64,000 nt of DNA from Ehrlichia japonica (GTDB lineage Bacteria > Pseudomonadota > Alphaproteobacteria > Rickettsiales > Anaplasmataceae). Location of the stretch: assembly GCF_000632845.1 (NCBI RefSeq), contig NZ_CP007474.1:1054001-1118000 (forward strand), in the 5' to 3' direction. Made by a program: the position numbers and the translations under genes. This document shows, piece by piece, positions 52,769 through 62,474 of the stretch. The first letter of the stretch is position 1. Each line of letters opens with the position of its first letter. Under the pieces are notes generated by a model, which had not been told where the DNA came from, searched no databases, and worked only from the letters and a program-made list of their open reading frames with translations.

Positions 52769-53131
52769 ATGATAAGCACAAAAAACACTGACACAACACA
52801 AAAAACGAAAACTAGAACTCGGAAGACAAACACTACAAATAAGAATAAATCTGAAAGCCTTGATACTAATAACATCACTCAAGCTGCAACATTAGATTCA
52901 CAAGTACAGAAATCTGAAAGCCTTGATACTAATAACATCACTCAAGCTGCAACATTAGACTCACAAGTACAGAATAGTGATGCTACTTTAAGTAATATGG
53001 ATTTAATTAATCTTAAAAAAGTAGAATCTGATGAAGCAGAAATAATATATAAACCAAATACTCCACAACAATCTAGTTTTCTCAAAGATTTATGGCATTC
53101 ACTCAAGGAGTATTTTTCATCAACACAATAA
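52769..53131 (+). CDS. Small tandem-repeat protein (TRP-like)
   Basis: A 120-residue Thr/Asn/Ser-rich protein with no signal peptide or membrane helix. Residues 1-26 are basic (KTKTRTRK). Residues 27-47 and 48-68 are two copies of a 21-residue unit containing SESLDTNNITQAATLDSQVQ, and the rest is acidic then aromatic (LWHSLKEYFSSTQ). Ehrlichia tandem-repeat proteins are known secreted, antigenic effectors of similar composition, but I see no specific match to a named one. It could also be a non-secreted disordered protein. Confidence 0.65.
   Translation: MISTKNTDTTQKTKTRTRKTNTTNKNKSESLDTNNITQAATLDSQVQKSESLDTNNITQAATLDSQVQNSDATLSNMDLINLKKVESDEAEIIYKPNTPQQSSFLKDLWHSLKEYFSSTQ
52847..52972 (+). 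repeat. In-frame tandem repeat, 2 x 63 bases
   Basis: Units 52847-52909 and 52910-52972 differ by one base (T/C in the Asp codon GAT/GAC, silent). Near identity points to a very recent duplication. The unit is a multiple of three, so copy number could change without breaking the frame. Confidence 0.97.
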
Positions 53132-53346
53132 TCCAAATCTTTTAGGTCAGGGAATTCTTTACTAAACATACATTAAATTCAAGCTTGTGTATATATAAGC
53201 ATTTTATATAACAAATTTAAAATCAATGGGCAGTAGTAAATATAAAGTACCAAGTATGCACAAGCAAAAACTATTGACATAAAATATATTTTATGTTGAA
53301 ATGCCGTTTTCCTTATTATCTCGTTTACATAAGAAGGCATTTTCCA

Positions 53347-53454
53347 GTGAAGACGTCAAATAATAAAAAAAGCAAAAATTACATCTTATTAGTCTTACTA
53401 ATAATTTTAGTAGTCATATTGTTTTTTACATCAATAGTAAGAGTTAAATTCTAG
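53347..53454 (+). CDS. Short single-helix membrane peptide, possibly CoxF-like
   Basis: A 35-residue frame from GTG 53347: Lys-rich N-terminus (TSNNKKSKNY), one hydrophobic helix (about residues 12-29), then SIVRVKF. Small proteins of this shape, ending in a similar IV-K/R tail, occur as CoxF beside cytochrome oxidase assembly genes in alphaproteobacteria. Here the neighbour is argF, 19 bases downstream, so the identity is uncertain. The preceding gap from 53132 shows no other gene. Confidence 0.45.
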   Translation: MKTSNNKKSKNYILLVLLIILVVILFFTSIVRVKF

Positions 53455-53473
53455 AGTTAGGTTATAAAATGTC

Positions 53474-54385
53474 ATGAATAAATCAAGTACTTATTCTTTT
53501 ACAGATCTTAATTTACATACGAAAGAAGAGCTAAGAACAATCTTAAATTACGGCTCTACAATTAAAAAAAATCCTAACCCATATAGAAAGCATCTACTAG
53601 ATAAAAATGTAGCTTTAATATTCCTTCAGCCATCAACACGTACAAGAATATCATTTGAAGTTGGAGTCAATCAATTAGGTGGAAATGCTATTGTTCTTAA
53701 TGAAAAAGACACTCAATTAGCAAGAGGTGAATCCATTTATGATACAGCTAAAGTTCTATCAAGATATGTTGATTTAATAGTAATAAGAATACTAGAACAT
53801 AATTCTCTACTTGAATTAGATAAGCACAGCACAGTTCCAATAATTAACAGTCTTACACAACATAGTCACCCATGCCAAGTTTTAGCTGACATTATGACTT
53901 ACGAAGAAAAAATGGGCCCTATAGAAAATTCTACAGTAAGTTGGATTGGAGACTTCAACAACATGCTAGTATCTTGGATACATGCTGCAGCAATATTAAA
54001 CTTCAGATTAAACATTTCAACTTTAGAATACTCAAAAAATCTTGACTTACTACTCAAGTGGGCAAAAAAGAAAGGCAACAATATTACATACGATAAAAAT
54101 CCTTATAACATCATTTCAGATGCAGACATCATTACTACAGACTCTTGGGTTTCAATGGGCTTTGAAAATAAAATCAAAACTGAATTCTTTGAATACCAAG
54201 TTAATGCTAATCTTCTCAAAAAAGCTAAACCCAACTATATGTTTTTGCATTGTTTACCTGCACACAGAGAAGAAGAAGTAACATCTGAAATAATAGACGG
54301 ACCAAATTCATATATATTTGACGAGGCAGAAAACAGATTACATATTCAAAAAGCAATTATGTTATGGTGCTTAAACCTGTTATAA
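53474..54385 (+). CDS. argF: Ornithine carbamoyltransferase
   Basis: A 303-residue enzyme making citrulline from ornithine and carbamoyl phosphate. Signatures: carbamoyl-phosphate loop STRTR (residues 54-58), HPCQ near 131, and the ornithine-binding HCLPAHR near residue 263. Ehrlichia is known to make arginine while many relatives cannot, so its presence supports the genus call. It follows a short membrane peptide gene by 19 bases. Confidence 0.95.
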   Translation: MNKSSTYSFTDLNLHTKEELRTILNYGSTIKKNPNPYRKHLLDKNVALIFLQPSTRTRISFEVGVNQLGGNAIVLNEKDTQLARGESIYDTAKVLSRYVDLIVIRILEHNSLLELDKHSTVPIINSLTQHSHPCQVLADIMTYEEKMGPIENSTVSWIGDFNNMLVSWIHAAAILNFRLNISTLEYSKNLDLLLKWAKKKGNNITYDKNPYNIISDADIITTDSWVSMGFENKIKTEFFEYQVNANLLKKAKPNYMFLHCLPAHREEEVTSEIIDGPNSYIFDEAENRLHIQKAIMLWCLNLL

Positions 54386-54399
54386 CATAAGCCTATGTT
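54384..54399 (+). terminator. Hairpin overlapping the argF stop codon
   Basis: AACATA and TATGTT form a 6-base-pair stem with loop AGCC, starting inside the argF TAA. No clear T-run follows, so this is a weak candidate. Confidence 0.25.
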
Positions 54400-54844
54400 G
54401 TTACATACTTTAAGTTAAGTTCATACAATTAAAACAGAAGTTTTTAAAATAATAAAATAAATCTCTTGCAGTATGACAACTTCTTCAGAAGTAACAGATT
54501 AACACTATACCTAAAGTCAAATAATATCGCAAATAGGTCACAAATCTTACATGATAAACTATTTTCCGCTTCCTTATAAAAACATATGGGATTCATTATT
54601 ATATAAGAAGATTTTGATTCATGAATAAAATCAATTACAGAACTATACCCTCATAAATATCTAACTTTATAAACTATAAGACAATAAATATTCAACCAAT
54701 ACAGCTTTACACATTAAAAACTAATATGAAATTTTCTATAGTATTTAACATAACAATTTATATATAACAAATGAGTAGTCCTTGCAGAAAAAATTGATAT
54801 AAGTATAAAATTTCCATTCTAAGTAAAAAAAGGAATATTATTAG
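54400..54844. other. Intergenic, 445 bases, no gene seen
   Basis: Between argF and recF, both plus strand. No supported feature apart from the hairpin at its left end. Confidence 0.35.
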
Positions 54845-55966
54845 ATGTCATCTGTAGAAAAATCTTACATACACAATTTGCGGCTAGTAAATTTTCGTAA
54901 CTACTTAAACCTTGAGTTAGATACCTCTAGTAAGTCAGTCGTATTACTTGGAAAAAATGGTGTAGGAAAAACAAATATATTAGAAGCAATTTCTCTACTA
55001 TCAAAAGGTACTGGTATCAGGGGAGTTAACACAGAAAGTATGCAAAACAGTGCATCTCACTCTCCATGGAGCATTTCGTACCAAATTCATACACAAAATG
55101 GTATCTATCCAATTGCAATTTCACGAAATAATAATAAACGCACTATTCTAATCAGTAATAAGAACCAAAGCTACATCACATTGCATAAAATTACAAGTGT
55201 CATATGGTTGATACCACAATTAGATCATATTTTTTTAAAATCACAAAGTGAAAGATTAAGATTTTTCGACAGAATAGCACATATCTTCGATACAAAATAC
55301 GCTACATACATTATAAAATACAACAAAGCAAAACAAGAACGCAGCAAGTTGTTGCATAACAACTCCATAGATAATTTTTGGTTATCCAGTTTAGAAAGTA
55401 TCATTGCAGATAATGGAATGAATATTGCACGCATAAGATTCAATGTTTTACGAATATTACAAAATATCTTATCCCAAAACAGTAGATCCCATGCTTTTTT
55501 TAAAGCAATTATAAAAATCCAAAGCCAAGTATCTGATTTATTGGATCAAGAAAATTCTGTTGAACTATACAAAGAACATTTAAAAAAAAATAGAACTAAA
55601 GATTCATTAAGTAATTTAGTAAATTTCGGAGTCCATAATGATAATTTTCAAATATTTCATTTAGAAAAAAACTTAATAGCCAATCATTGTTCAACCGGAG
55701 AACAAAAAATTCTATTATTATCATTAATTTTATCTTCTGTCTTAGCAAAACAAAATATTGAAGAATATCCAATATTATTACTAGATGACGTAATGTCCCA
55801 TTTAGACGCACATCATCAAGAAAAATTACTAGAAACTATAAGAGACATAAAATGCCAGGTATGGTTGACAGATATCGATCTCACACAACAAAATTTTATA
55901 AAATATAGAGAACATTTTAAGTTTTTTCATGTAGCAAACAATACAATAACCCACAACAATATTTAA
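54845..55966 (+). CDS. recF: Recombination protein RecF
   Basis: A 373-residue SMC-like ATPase that acts with RecO and RecR to load RecA at gaps. Walker A GKNGVGKT (residues 36-43), the N-terminal pattern LRLVNFRNYLNLEL, a signature near STGEQKILLLSLIL, and Walker B LLLDDVMSHLD. It is not next to dnaA, dnaN or gyrB, unlike in many bacteria, so it does not mark an origin. Confidence 0.94.
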   Translation: MSSVEKSYIHNLRLVNFRNYLNLELDTSSKSVVLLGKNGVGKTNILEAISLLSKGTGIRGVNTESMQNSASHSPWSISYQIHTQNGIYPIAISRNNNKRTILISNKNQSYITLHKITSVIWLIPQLDHIFLKSQSERLRFFDRIAHIFDTKYATYIIKYNKAKQERSKLLHNNSIDNFWLSSLESIIADNGMNIARIRFNVLRILQNILSQNSRSHAFFKAIIKIQSQVSDLLDQENSVELYKEHLKKNRTKDSLSNLVNFGVHNDNFQIFHLEKNLIANHCSTGEQKILLLSLILSSVLAKQNIEEYPILLLDDVMSHLDAHHQEKLLETIRDIKCQVWLTDIDLTQQNFIKYREHFKFFHVANNTITHNNI

Positions 55967-56594
55967 TATACCATAAAATATATTTGCACTTTCAAGCAAT
56001 AACAATTTCTATTAAATATAAATCTAAATAATTTTTTTAGAAGATGATACTTATACATAAAATATTCTACAAATAATATCAATTAAACACAGTAGAAATA
56101 TATTTCACGCCTTATACACATAATTACTGTATCCACATAAGATTTCCTATAACAAAATAATCAAAAACCTCCATAGTCTTCTTGTGCATTTTAATAAATG
56201 TCACACACATCATTAACTTATATTCTAAATAATAAAATTAATAATAGCTTACAACTGCTTGTAGTCTTGATTTATAGAATTGTATAAAACTGATTTATCA
56301 GTATCTCTGTATATGCAAAACTAATTGCTAGCTTATTTATAGTACACCACAACATATGTTCAAACATGAATTACAAATTCATTTAGAACATCATTTAAAG
56401 TCTCAGATTTCTGAGGATATTTGTATATTTATAAAAGTAAAATATTTTTACATTATAAACTTGATCTATTACAAATTTTCTAAACAGTTTCTCAACATAA
56501 ACACTCGACAGCTACAACACTACTTCGTAACATGAATCAAGCCTTAGCATACCCCCAACAGAATATTTTGTATAAAAAGCACACTATTTCCGCA
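55967..56594. other. Convergent intergenic region recF/udg, 628 bases
   Basis: No reading frame, RNA gene or repeat recognised. Confidence 0.45.
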
Positions 56595-57395
56595 TTATAA
56601 AGTATCAAAATAACGCTTAATTTGTTTTAAATCTTCCCAAGCAATACGTTTCTGCATTGGTTGACGTAATAAGTATGATGGATGAAATATAATAGCTGTA
56701 GTAATACTATGCTGAAAAAATTGATTACTATATGAATGAAATCTCCCTCTAAGTTTAGATATAGGATTTTTAGAATCAAGCATAGAATAACATGCAGTAC
56801 TTCCAACCAATACTAATATTTTAGGCATAATCAAAGCTATATGTTTTTCTACAAAAGGCTTACATACCGCTATTTCAAAATCTGTTGGTCTTCTATTACC
56901 AGGGGGACGCCAAAAAACAGCATTGCTAATATACACAGTAGTTCTGTCAAAGCCTATTGCCTGTAACATTTTATCAAGTAGCACACCACTAGCACCACAA
57001 AATGGGATACCTTTTAAATCTTCATTCGCTCCCGGAGCTTCTCCTATTAACATTACTTTTGCTTTAGGATTTCCATCAGCAAATACAGTATTTGTTGCTA
57101 AATTTTTTATATCACATCCATCAAAAGATTCTATAGCACTTTTCAACTGCTCTATGGTATTGCATTGTTCAGCAAGATTTTGAGCTTTTAATAAATAGTA
57201 CCCTTCTGTATTTTCTTTAATACTTGCCTTTTTCTCTTCCATACCATATCCTGTACTATTACTACTTTGTAAAGATAGATTTTTATTTGCAAAAGTATTA
57301 CACTCTACATCTTCTAACGTACAATCAACACCACTTTCATGATAAAACTTTAATACTTCCAACAAGTCTAAGTTATTCACTATCAACACCAACAA
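56595..57395 (-). CDS. Family 4 uracil-DNA glycosylase
   Basis: A 266-residue Fe-S type uracil-DNA glycosylase that removes uracil from DNA. Key motifs: GEAPGANED (active site), FCGASGVLLDKML, SNAVFWRPPGNRRPT and HPSYLLRQ near the end. The region up to about residue 90 is low in similarity. The start is uncertain: TTG at 57395, directly abutting the def stop, or GTG at 57380. Translational coupling with def is likely. Confidence 0.9.
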   Translation of the reverse strand: MLVLIVNNLDLLEVLKFYHESGVDCTLEDVECNTFANKNLSLQSSNSTGYGMEEKKASIKENTEGYYLLKAQNLAEQCNTIEQLKSAIESFDGCDIKNLATNTVFADGNPKAKVMLIGEAPGANEDLKGIPFCGASGVLLDKMLQAIGFDRTTVYISNAVFWRPPGNRRPTDFEIAVCKPFVEKHIALIMPKILVLVGSTACYSMLDSKNPISKLRGRFHSYSNQFFQHSITTAIIFHPSYLLRQPMQKRIAWEDLKQIKRYFDTL

Positions 57396-57953
57396 TTATA
57401 ATAGGTCAGTTTGTTCTTTTTTTCTCACTTTTTCTATTGCAAAATCACGCTTAAATTTAGATAGGTACTTTAAAAACACAATCCCATTTAAATGATCAAT
57501 TTCATGTTCTAAACACCTAGCAAGCCATCCTTGGGCTCTAATTATACACTCATTACCATTATAATCTAGATATTGAACAGTAACATACTGAGAACGCACT
57601 ACATAATCAAAATAACCAGGAACAGACAAGCATCCTTCTCTTAAATTAATTTTCTCTTCAGATAAATCAACAATCTTAGGATTAATTATACAGTAAGGTC
57701 CTCCATATAGTTCATATCCTTCTATTTTATTTTTAATATCCTCAGAATTGCCAAGTTCTTCCGGAACATTCACAACAAGAATACGTTTATGAATACCAAC
57801 TTGAACAGCAGCTAACCCTAGCCCCTGATTAGCGTGCATTGTTTCAAACATATCATCAACTAACTTTTTTATAGATTGATCTACTTCTTTAACTTCTTCA
57901 GAATATAATGACAATTTTTTATCAGGAACAGTAACAATTGGTAAAACTGACAT
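57396..57953 (-). CDS. def: Peptide deformylase
   Basis: A 185-residue metalloenzyme that removes the formyl group from new proteins. The three family motifs are intact: GLGLAAVQVG, EGCLSVP (metal Cys) and HEIDHLNG (two metal His and catalytic Glu). Length is normal. It is the first gene of a pair with the uracil-DNA glycosylase, whose start abuts the def stop. Confidence 0.95.
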   Translation of the reverse strand: MSVLPIVTVPDKKLSLYSEEVKEVDQSIKKLVDDMFETMHANQGLGLAAVQVGIHKRILVVNVPEELGNSEDIKNKIEGYELYGGPYCIINPKIVDLSEEKINLREGCLSVPGYFDYVVRSQYVTVQYLDYNGNECIIRAQGWLARCLEHEIDHLNGIVFLKYLSKFKRDFAIEKVRKKEQTDLL

Positions 57954-58979
57954 TGATTTCCTTATAACTGTTTGTTATTAGAACTAACCTATTATATTAC
58001 ACGAAACAAATATTAATTCAAGATTTACAACGTCGCTGTATACCTCATCAGTACCCATTTATAGTACTATATATGATATTTTTACTATACTTGTATCTGA
58101 TTCTCATTATAAATATTATTTTGTGAATAAATGTAATACCATCTATTCTACAAAGCTATTGGATAAAGTGGACTATGGAGTACCTAACAATAAAACCTGT
58201 TGATTATCATATCAAAATATTAACCTAAAAATCTTCATTTTTGTCCTTAAAGATACATATTACTTCTATTAATATTCCAACTTACTAAATACTGCACCTT
58301 ATAAATTGAGTATGCTTACAAAAACCTTAAGCATTTTTCATATGTTCCTATATCACAGCTTTTTTATTAATAAGGGTATTTCCAATAATACACCTGTATA
58401 ATAGTTTGGGACCTTAAGGGAAGATATTATATAAATACTTCTTCATTAGGTATTTATGTTACTACTTTACAAACTACCTCTAAGTTTTACTACACACCTA
58501 CTCTATTATTATACATTACTAAAAAATCTAGGATTCTGAATCTGAAAAAGTAGAACATCAATTTATGAAATAATCATTATCATTTATCCTAAGTTTATTC
58601 ACTTACACATATGTACACTTCTATATTATTTACTGTAAGTATTGTAAATTTTTGACGTTTATAATGCTTATTAACATATATTGTTATACCGTGTGCAAAG
58701 AATTTTAGACAAACACTTGCTATATGTATTATTTTTTAATATCTACATAGTTTTATCTTAGATTATATAAAAACAGCTGTGTACATCCACCTACATAATC
58801 TACATCTGTCAAACTGATTTACCTATCCACATTTCCCATATCTATAACAACAATTTCCTACAAGAAGAGTGATAATTGTAAAACTAATACCCATTTTATA
58901 ATATTAAAAATAGGTTGTCTTTAGAATTATAGATTATATTATATTCATATAAAGCCAACACTAGGACATTAGATTCACA
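57954..58979. other. Divergent intergenic region def/plsC, 1026 bases
   Basis: The longest gene-free stretch of the window. I see no coding frame or RNA gene. The one structure found is the dispersed repeat at 58637-58718. It may be the remains of lost genes. Confidence 0.45.
58637..58718. repeat. Dispersed intergenic repeat, copy 2
   Basis: About 81 bases matching 31756-31837 in the same orientation, with shared ATTGTAAATTTTTGA and TTTATAATGCTTAT. Both copies lie in gene-free DNA 27 kb apart, so they are not a local tandem copy. Origin unknown. Confidence 0.75.
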
Positions 58980-59690
58980 ATGCTGTTTTATATATTATCA
59001 ACACTTTTTACAGCACTACATGCTATAATATTTCTACCATTATACTTGATACTTCCGATCTCATTAAAAATAAAATGTTCAGTTTATGGCATAAAAGTAA
59101 TATTATTTTTATGTAAAACCATAGACAAAATAGGCTATGAAATACGTGGGTACGAAAACCTACCCAACAATTCTCCATATATTATTGCATCGGAACACCA
59201 ATCTCCTTTGGAGACGTTAATACTGTTTACTATATTTAAAGATCCAGCATACATTCTAAAAAAAGAGTTAAGGTATCTACCAATTTTTGGCATATACTTC
59301 ATGCTACTAAAAATGATATTCATTAACCGTCACCAAAAAATTCAAGCTTTAAAACATATATTAAAAACAACAAGCCTATATGTAAAGGAAGGAAGAACAG
59401 TTATAATTTTTCCTCAAGGCTCAAGAGCAATACCAGGAACAAAAGTAACTATAAAATCAGGTGTTGCAGCCATATATAGTCAGTTATCAATTCCTATAGT
59501 ACCAATAGCAGTCAATACTGGTCTATTCTGGCCAGCTAGTATTTGCTCCTTAAGAAAAAGACCTGGCAAAGCTATCTTACAAGTTTTACCTCCTATCTAT
59601 CCTGGATTAACCAAACAAGAATTTACAAATGAACTTGAAAGAAGAATTTCAACAGCAAGCAATTTACTAATTAAGGAGGCTTTACAATAA
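58980..59690 (+). CDS. plsC: 1-acyl-sn-glycerol-3-phosphate acyltransferase
   Basis: A 236-residue inner-membrane enzyme that makes phosphatidic acid. An N-terminal hydrophobic segment (about residues 3-28) precedes the acyltransferase box HQSPLE (His73 to Glu78), an H-x4-E version of the usual H-x4-D that is common in alphaproteobacteria. FPQGSRAIPG near residue 143 replaces the usual FPEGTR. It supplies phospholipids, which the Mla proteins in this window would move. Confidence 0.9.
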   Translation: MLFYILSTLFTALHAIIFLPLYLILPISLKIKCSVYGIKVILFLCKTIDKIGYEIRGYENLPNNSPYIIASEHQSPLETLILFTIFKDPAYILKKELRYLPIFGIYFMLLKMIFINRHQKIQALKHILKTTSLYVKEGRTVIIFPQGSRAIPGTKVTIKSGVAAIYSQLSIPIVPIAVNTGLFWPASICSLRKRPGKAILQVLPPIYPGLTKQEFTNELERRISTASNLLIKEALQ

Positions 59691-59902
59691 CCTGCCCATC
59701 CCTATCATTCACAATACTTCTTTAATTATGTGTGGTTGTTCGTACTAATTCAACCATAATTACAAATGAAAAAAATAACGTTTTAAACTATACTTTTCCT
59801 TGCTACCTTGTTGTTAAATATCACAAACATATAAAACTCTTGCATTGATTGAAATTTACTTATAGAGTTTATATAGAAAACGATAAGATAGGTTATTTAG
59901 GT

Positions 59903-60190
59903 ATGGCAAATCACCCAAGTGCTAAAAAAATGATTAAGGTAATAAAGAAGCGCACTATGGTTAATCGTATGCGAAAAAGTAAAGCACATAATTACGTAAA
60001 AAAATTTATGGCTGCTTTAGCTGCAGAAAACAAGGAGTTAATGGTTGAAACATTTAAAAAAGCTGAATCAAACTTACATAAGTGTGTCAATAAAAGAATT
60101 ATACACAGAAATACTGCAGCAAGAAAAATTAGTCGTATGGCTCTAAAGTTAAAAACATTTGACTTACAACAACAAGCAAGAGCTGTGTAA
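59903..60190 (+). CDS. rpsT: 30S ribosomal protein S20
   Basis: A 95-residue basic 16S rRNA-binding protein. MANHPSAKKMIKV is the classic S20 N-terminus, so I start at ATG 59903 although the frame is open to a TTG at 59849. The C-terminus HRNTAARKISRMALKL also matches. The family average is about 88 residues. Confidence 0.95.
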   Translation: MANHPSAKKMIKVIKKRTMVNRMRKSKAHNYVKKFMAALAAENKELMVETFKKAESNLHKCVNKRIIHRNTAARKISRMALKLKTFDLQQQARAV

Positions 60191-60206
60191 ACTATATTCA
60201 GTTTTT

Positions 60207-60231
60207 GCAAAAGCTGATGCTTTTCTTATTT
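60207..60231 (+). terminator. Probable intrinsic terminator of rpsT
   Basis: AAAAGC and GCTTTT form a six-pair stem around loop TGAT (60209-60224), then CTTATTT. It lies about 18 bases after the stop codon, a good position, although the stem is short. Confidence 0.5.
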
Positions 60232-60567
60232 ATGGTATGCTAGATTTTTATAGCATTTTCATTTCCTTATAATCCATAGGCTGGCTTTCTAAGAGTGTAC
60301 AGAGCCTATCAAAAATACAGGCTTTAGATTTTGTTAAGTTTGTTAATTAATAAAACTTTACTTCGTATCAAATATCATTAAAGCAACCAACAATTAGTGT
60401 TTGTCATAGATTTAGTTGCCTCAGATGAACATAAAAAGGATTACTATTAAAACCCTTACATAGGTGATTATTACTCCGAATAGTTTAAATAACATATAAT
60501 TCTAGTTGTAAACACAATAACCCTAACTGATAAATATTACTTTTAATTTATAAACAACAGAACCAAA
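60232..60567. other. Convergent intergenic region rpsT/mlaC, 336 bases
   Basis: No supported gene or repeat. Confidence 0.35.
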
Positions 60568-61197
60568 TTAATACTTAGCAGAAGCATTTTCTGACTGAAA
60601 ATAAGATATCATTCCATCAATACCTTGTTTACTTATCATATTTTTAATCATAGAACGCTGAACTATAGCAAAACTAATTGCATTATTAATTTTTATATCA
60701 GACAATAGAAATCTACCATCAACATCACTTAACTTAAATTCAACTATTACAAAATTATTAACATCTCTTTCATGTGATAACCTAGTATTAATCAAGTAAT
60801 GATCTTTTTTTGGATTCTTAATAGATAGAACACTCATATTATAAACAGAATACTTACATAATTGCTCACTGTACATTCGTCTAATATATTGACTATATTC
60901 ATTAACAAACTTTTCCTGTTCATCAGTAGACATAGTGTTCCAATATGATCCTACAACAAATTTTGAAATATCTTTTATATTAAGCACTCTATCAACTATG
61001 GATTGAATACTAGAATACATTTCAGCTTTATCTTGAATCTCTTGGATACTAACTTCAATTTGATTTTTTAATGCAACAATAAAATAGCATGGTCTAATAT
61101 ATTCTCTACATGCTTCAGTATCATCATAACCAAAAGCACTATTAAACATAAAAAACAAGCTAATAAAAAATAACCTACAGACAAAATTATTAATCAT
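60568..61197 (-). CDS. mlaC: MlaC-like periplasmic phospholipid-binding protein
   Basis: A 209-residue protein of the MlaC/Ttg2D family, which shuttles phospholipids across the periplasm. A signal peptide is visible (residues 1-23, ending NSAFG). The family pattern is present: DRVLNIKDISKFVVGSYW, MSTDEQEKFVNEYSQYI and a C-terminal DVDGRFLLSDIKIN block followed by MISYFQSE. It stands apart from mlaE and mlaF (46.5-48.1 kb). Confidence 0.88.
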   Translation of the reverse strand: MINNFVCRLFFISLFFMFNSAFGYDDTEACREYIRPCYFIVALKNQIEVSIQEIQDKAEMYSSIQSIVDRVLNIKDISKFVVGSYWNTMSTDEQEKFVNEYSQYIRRMYSEQLCKYSVYNMSVLSIKNPKKDHYLINTRLSHERDVNNFVIVEFKLSDVDGRFLLSDIKINNAISFAIVQRSMIKNMISKQGIDGMISYFQSENASAKY

Positions 61198-61525
61198 TTC
61201 AATCTACTTAATTTATACCTATATATAATTAAGGCTGCTTATCTTACCATTAACTACAATACATCAACACACACACTATCACTTCTAATCAACCGTCTAT
61301 ATAGAATATAACACAAATTAATAAATATACATTTAATGTTATGTGATATTGTCATACTCAATATTATATAATGGACAATACAATCAAAAAATTATTATTT
61401 AATATTTAAAAATCAAAACTAAAGAAGAGTTGAACTTACCTACTTTTACGGTAAAGAATTAGGAATCATCCAACTAAGTCATTGTCAGAGAATAAATCCT
61501 TAATCATACCCTATAGCCCCACTCA
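61198..61525. other. Intergenic, 328 bases, no gene seen
   Basis: Between the cation exporter gene and mlaC, both minus strand. No supported feature. Confidence 0.35.
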
Positions 61526-62446
61526 TTAATTATGAGCTGCTTCAATCATAACACTATCATCAGCACAATTATCATATTCGGCTTCAATAGTAACATGAAT
61601 AATACAAAAATCTTTGCTCAGCAACTTTTTTATAGACACTAAAACTTGACTATATTTTAAATTATTAGTTACAGCTGCTTTATCGAGTTTAACATGCATT
61701 GTCATAATTGGATGATCTGTAGTCAACGACCAAATATGAATATGATGAACATCTAAAACTTCAGTAATGCTTTCACAAATAGCTTGTTTAATTTTATCTG
61801 GATTCACAGTATCCGGAGTACCTTCAAGTAAAATATGACCAGAATTTTTAATAATCCTACATGCACCACCAAGTATTATAATACTGACAAACACTGATAA
61901 AAGAGGATCCATTATCTGCCATGAAGTAAACATAATTACAATAGAAGCAACAATTGCTGCAACAGACCCTAATAAATCACCAACAACATGTAAAACTGCA
62001 CTTTTCAGATTCAGATTGTTCTCATTTTTTCTATACAATAGAAAAAATGACACAATATTTGCTATTAATCCTAATACTGCAACAGACATCATAATTTCCC
62101 AGCAAACTTGCTCTGGAGAAAAAAAGCGTTTTATTGATTCTAAAATGATCAAAATAGCTATACCAAATAAAGTCAGTCCATTAATAAAAGCAGCAACAAC
62201 TTGAAAACGATGATAACCATAGGAAAGACATGAATCTGACTTTCTCATAGCAACTTTATAAGCCAACCAACTCAACAACAAAGCAATAAAATCAGTAAAC
62301 ATATGTCCAGCATCTGAAAGCAATGCTAAAGAATTTGATATTACCCCTCCAACTACTTCTATAATCATCGTAATAATTATAACAAGAATAGCATATATTA
62401 GCTTATTTTCATGCTTGGAAGGCTTATTTTTATGAATAAGTGACAT
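61526..62446 (-). CDS. Cation diffusion facilitator, zinc exporter type
   Basis: A 306-residue CDF transporter: six helices to about residue 200, then a cytoplasmic ferredoxin-like domain. Metal-site residues are visible in LSDAGHMFTD (helix 2) and HVVGDLLGS (helix 5). That His/Asp pattern is usual for zinc exporters such as ZitB/CzcD. The C-terminal domain has VLDVHHIHIWSLT. No metalloregulator gene is adjacent. tRNA-Val lies 28 bases upstream on the same strand. Confidence 0.92.
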   Translation of the reverse strand: MSLIHKNKPSKHENKLIYAILVIIITMIIEVVGGVISNSLALLSDAGHMFTDFIALLLSWLAYKVAMRKSDSCLSYGYHRFQVVAAFINGLTLFGIAILIILESIKRFFSPEQVCWEIMMSVAVLGLIANIVSFFLLYRKNENNLNLKSAVLHVVGDLLGSVAAIVASIVIMFTSWQIMDPLLSVFVSIIILGGACRIIKNSGHILLEGTPDTVNPDKIKQAICESITEVLDVHHIHIWSLTTDHPIMTMHVKLDKAAVTNNLKYSQVLVSIKKLLSKDFCIIHVTIEAEYDNCADDSVMIEAAHN

Positions 62447-62474
62447 TTTATCACCAAATTTACGTCAGATTTAG

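Noticed and set aside
53274-53302. TTGACA as a -35 box before the small membrane peptide
   Set aside because: No acceptable -10 hexamer at 16-18 bases; TATGTT is only 12 bases away.
54845-55966. Replication origin suggested by recF
   Set aside because: No dnaA, dnaN or gyrB nearby and no DnaA-box cluster noticed.
59849-59902. N-terminal extension of ribosomal protein S20 from TTG
   Set aside because: The family N-terminus MANHPSAKK begins at 59903.
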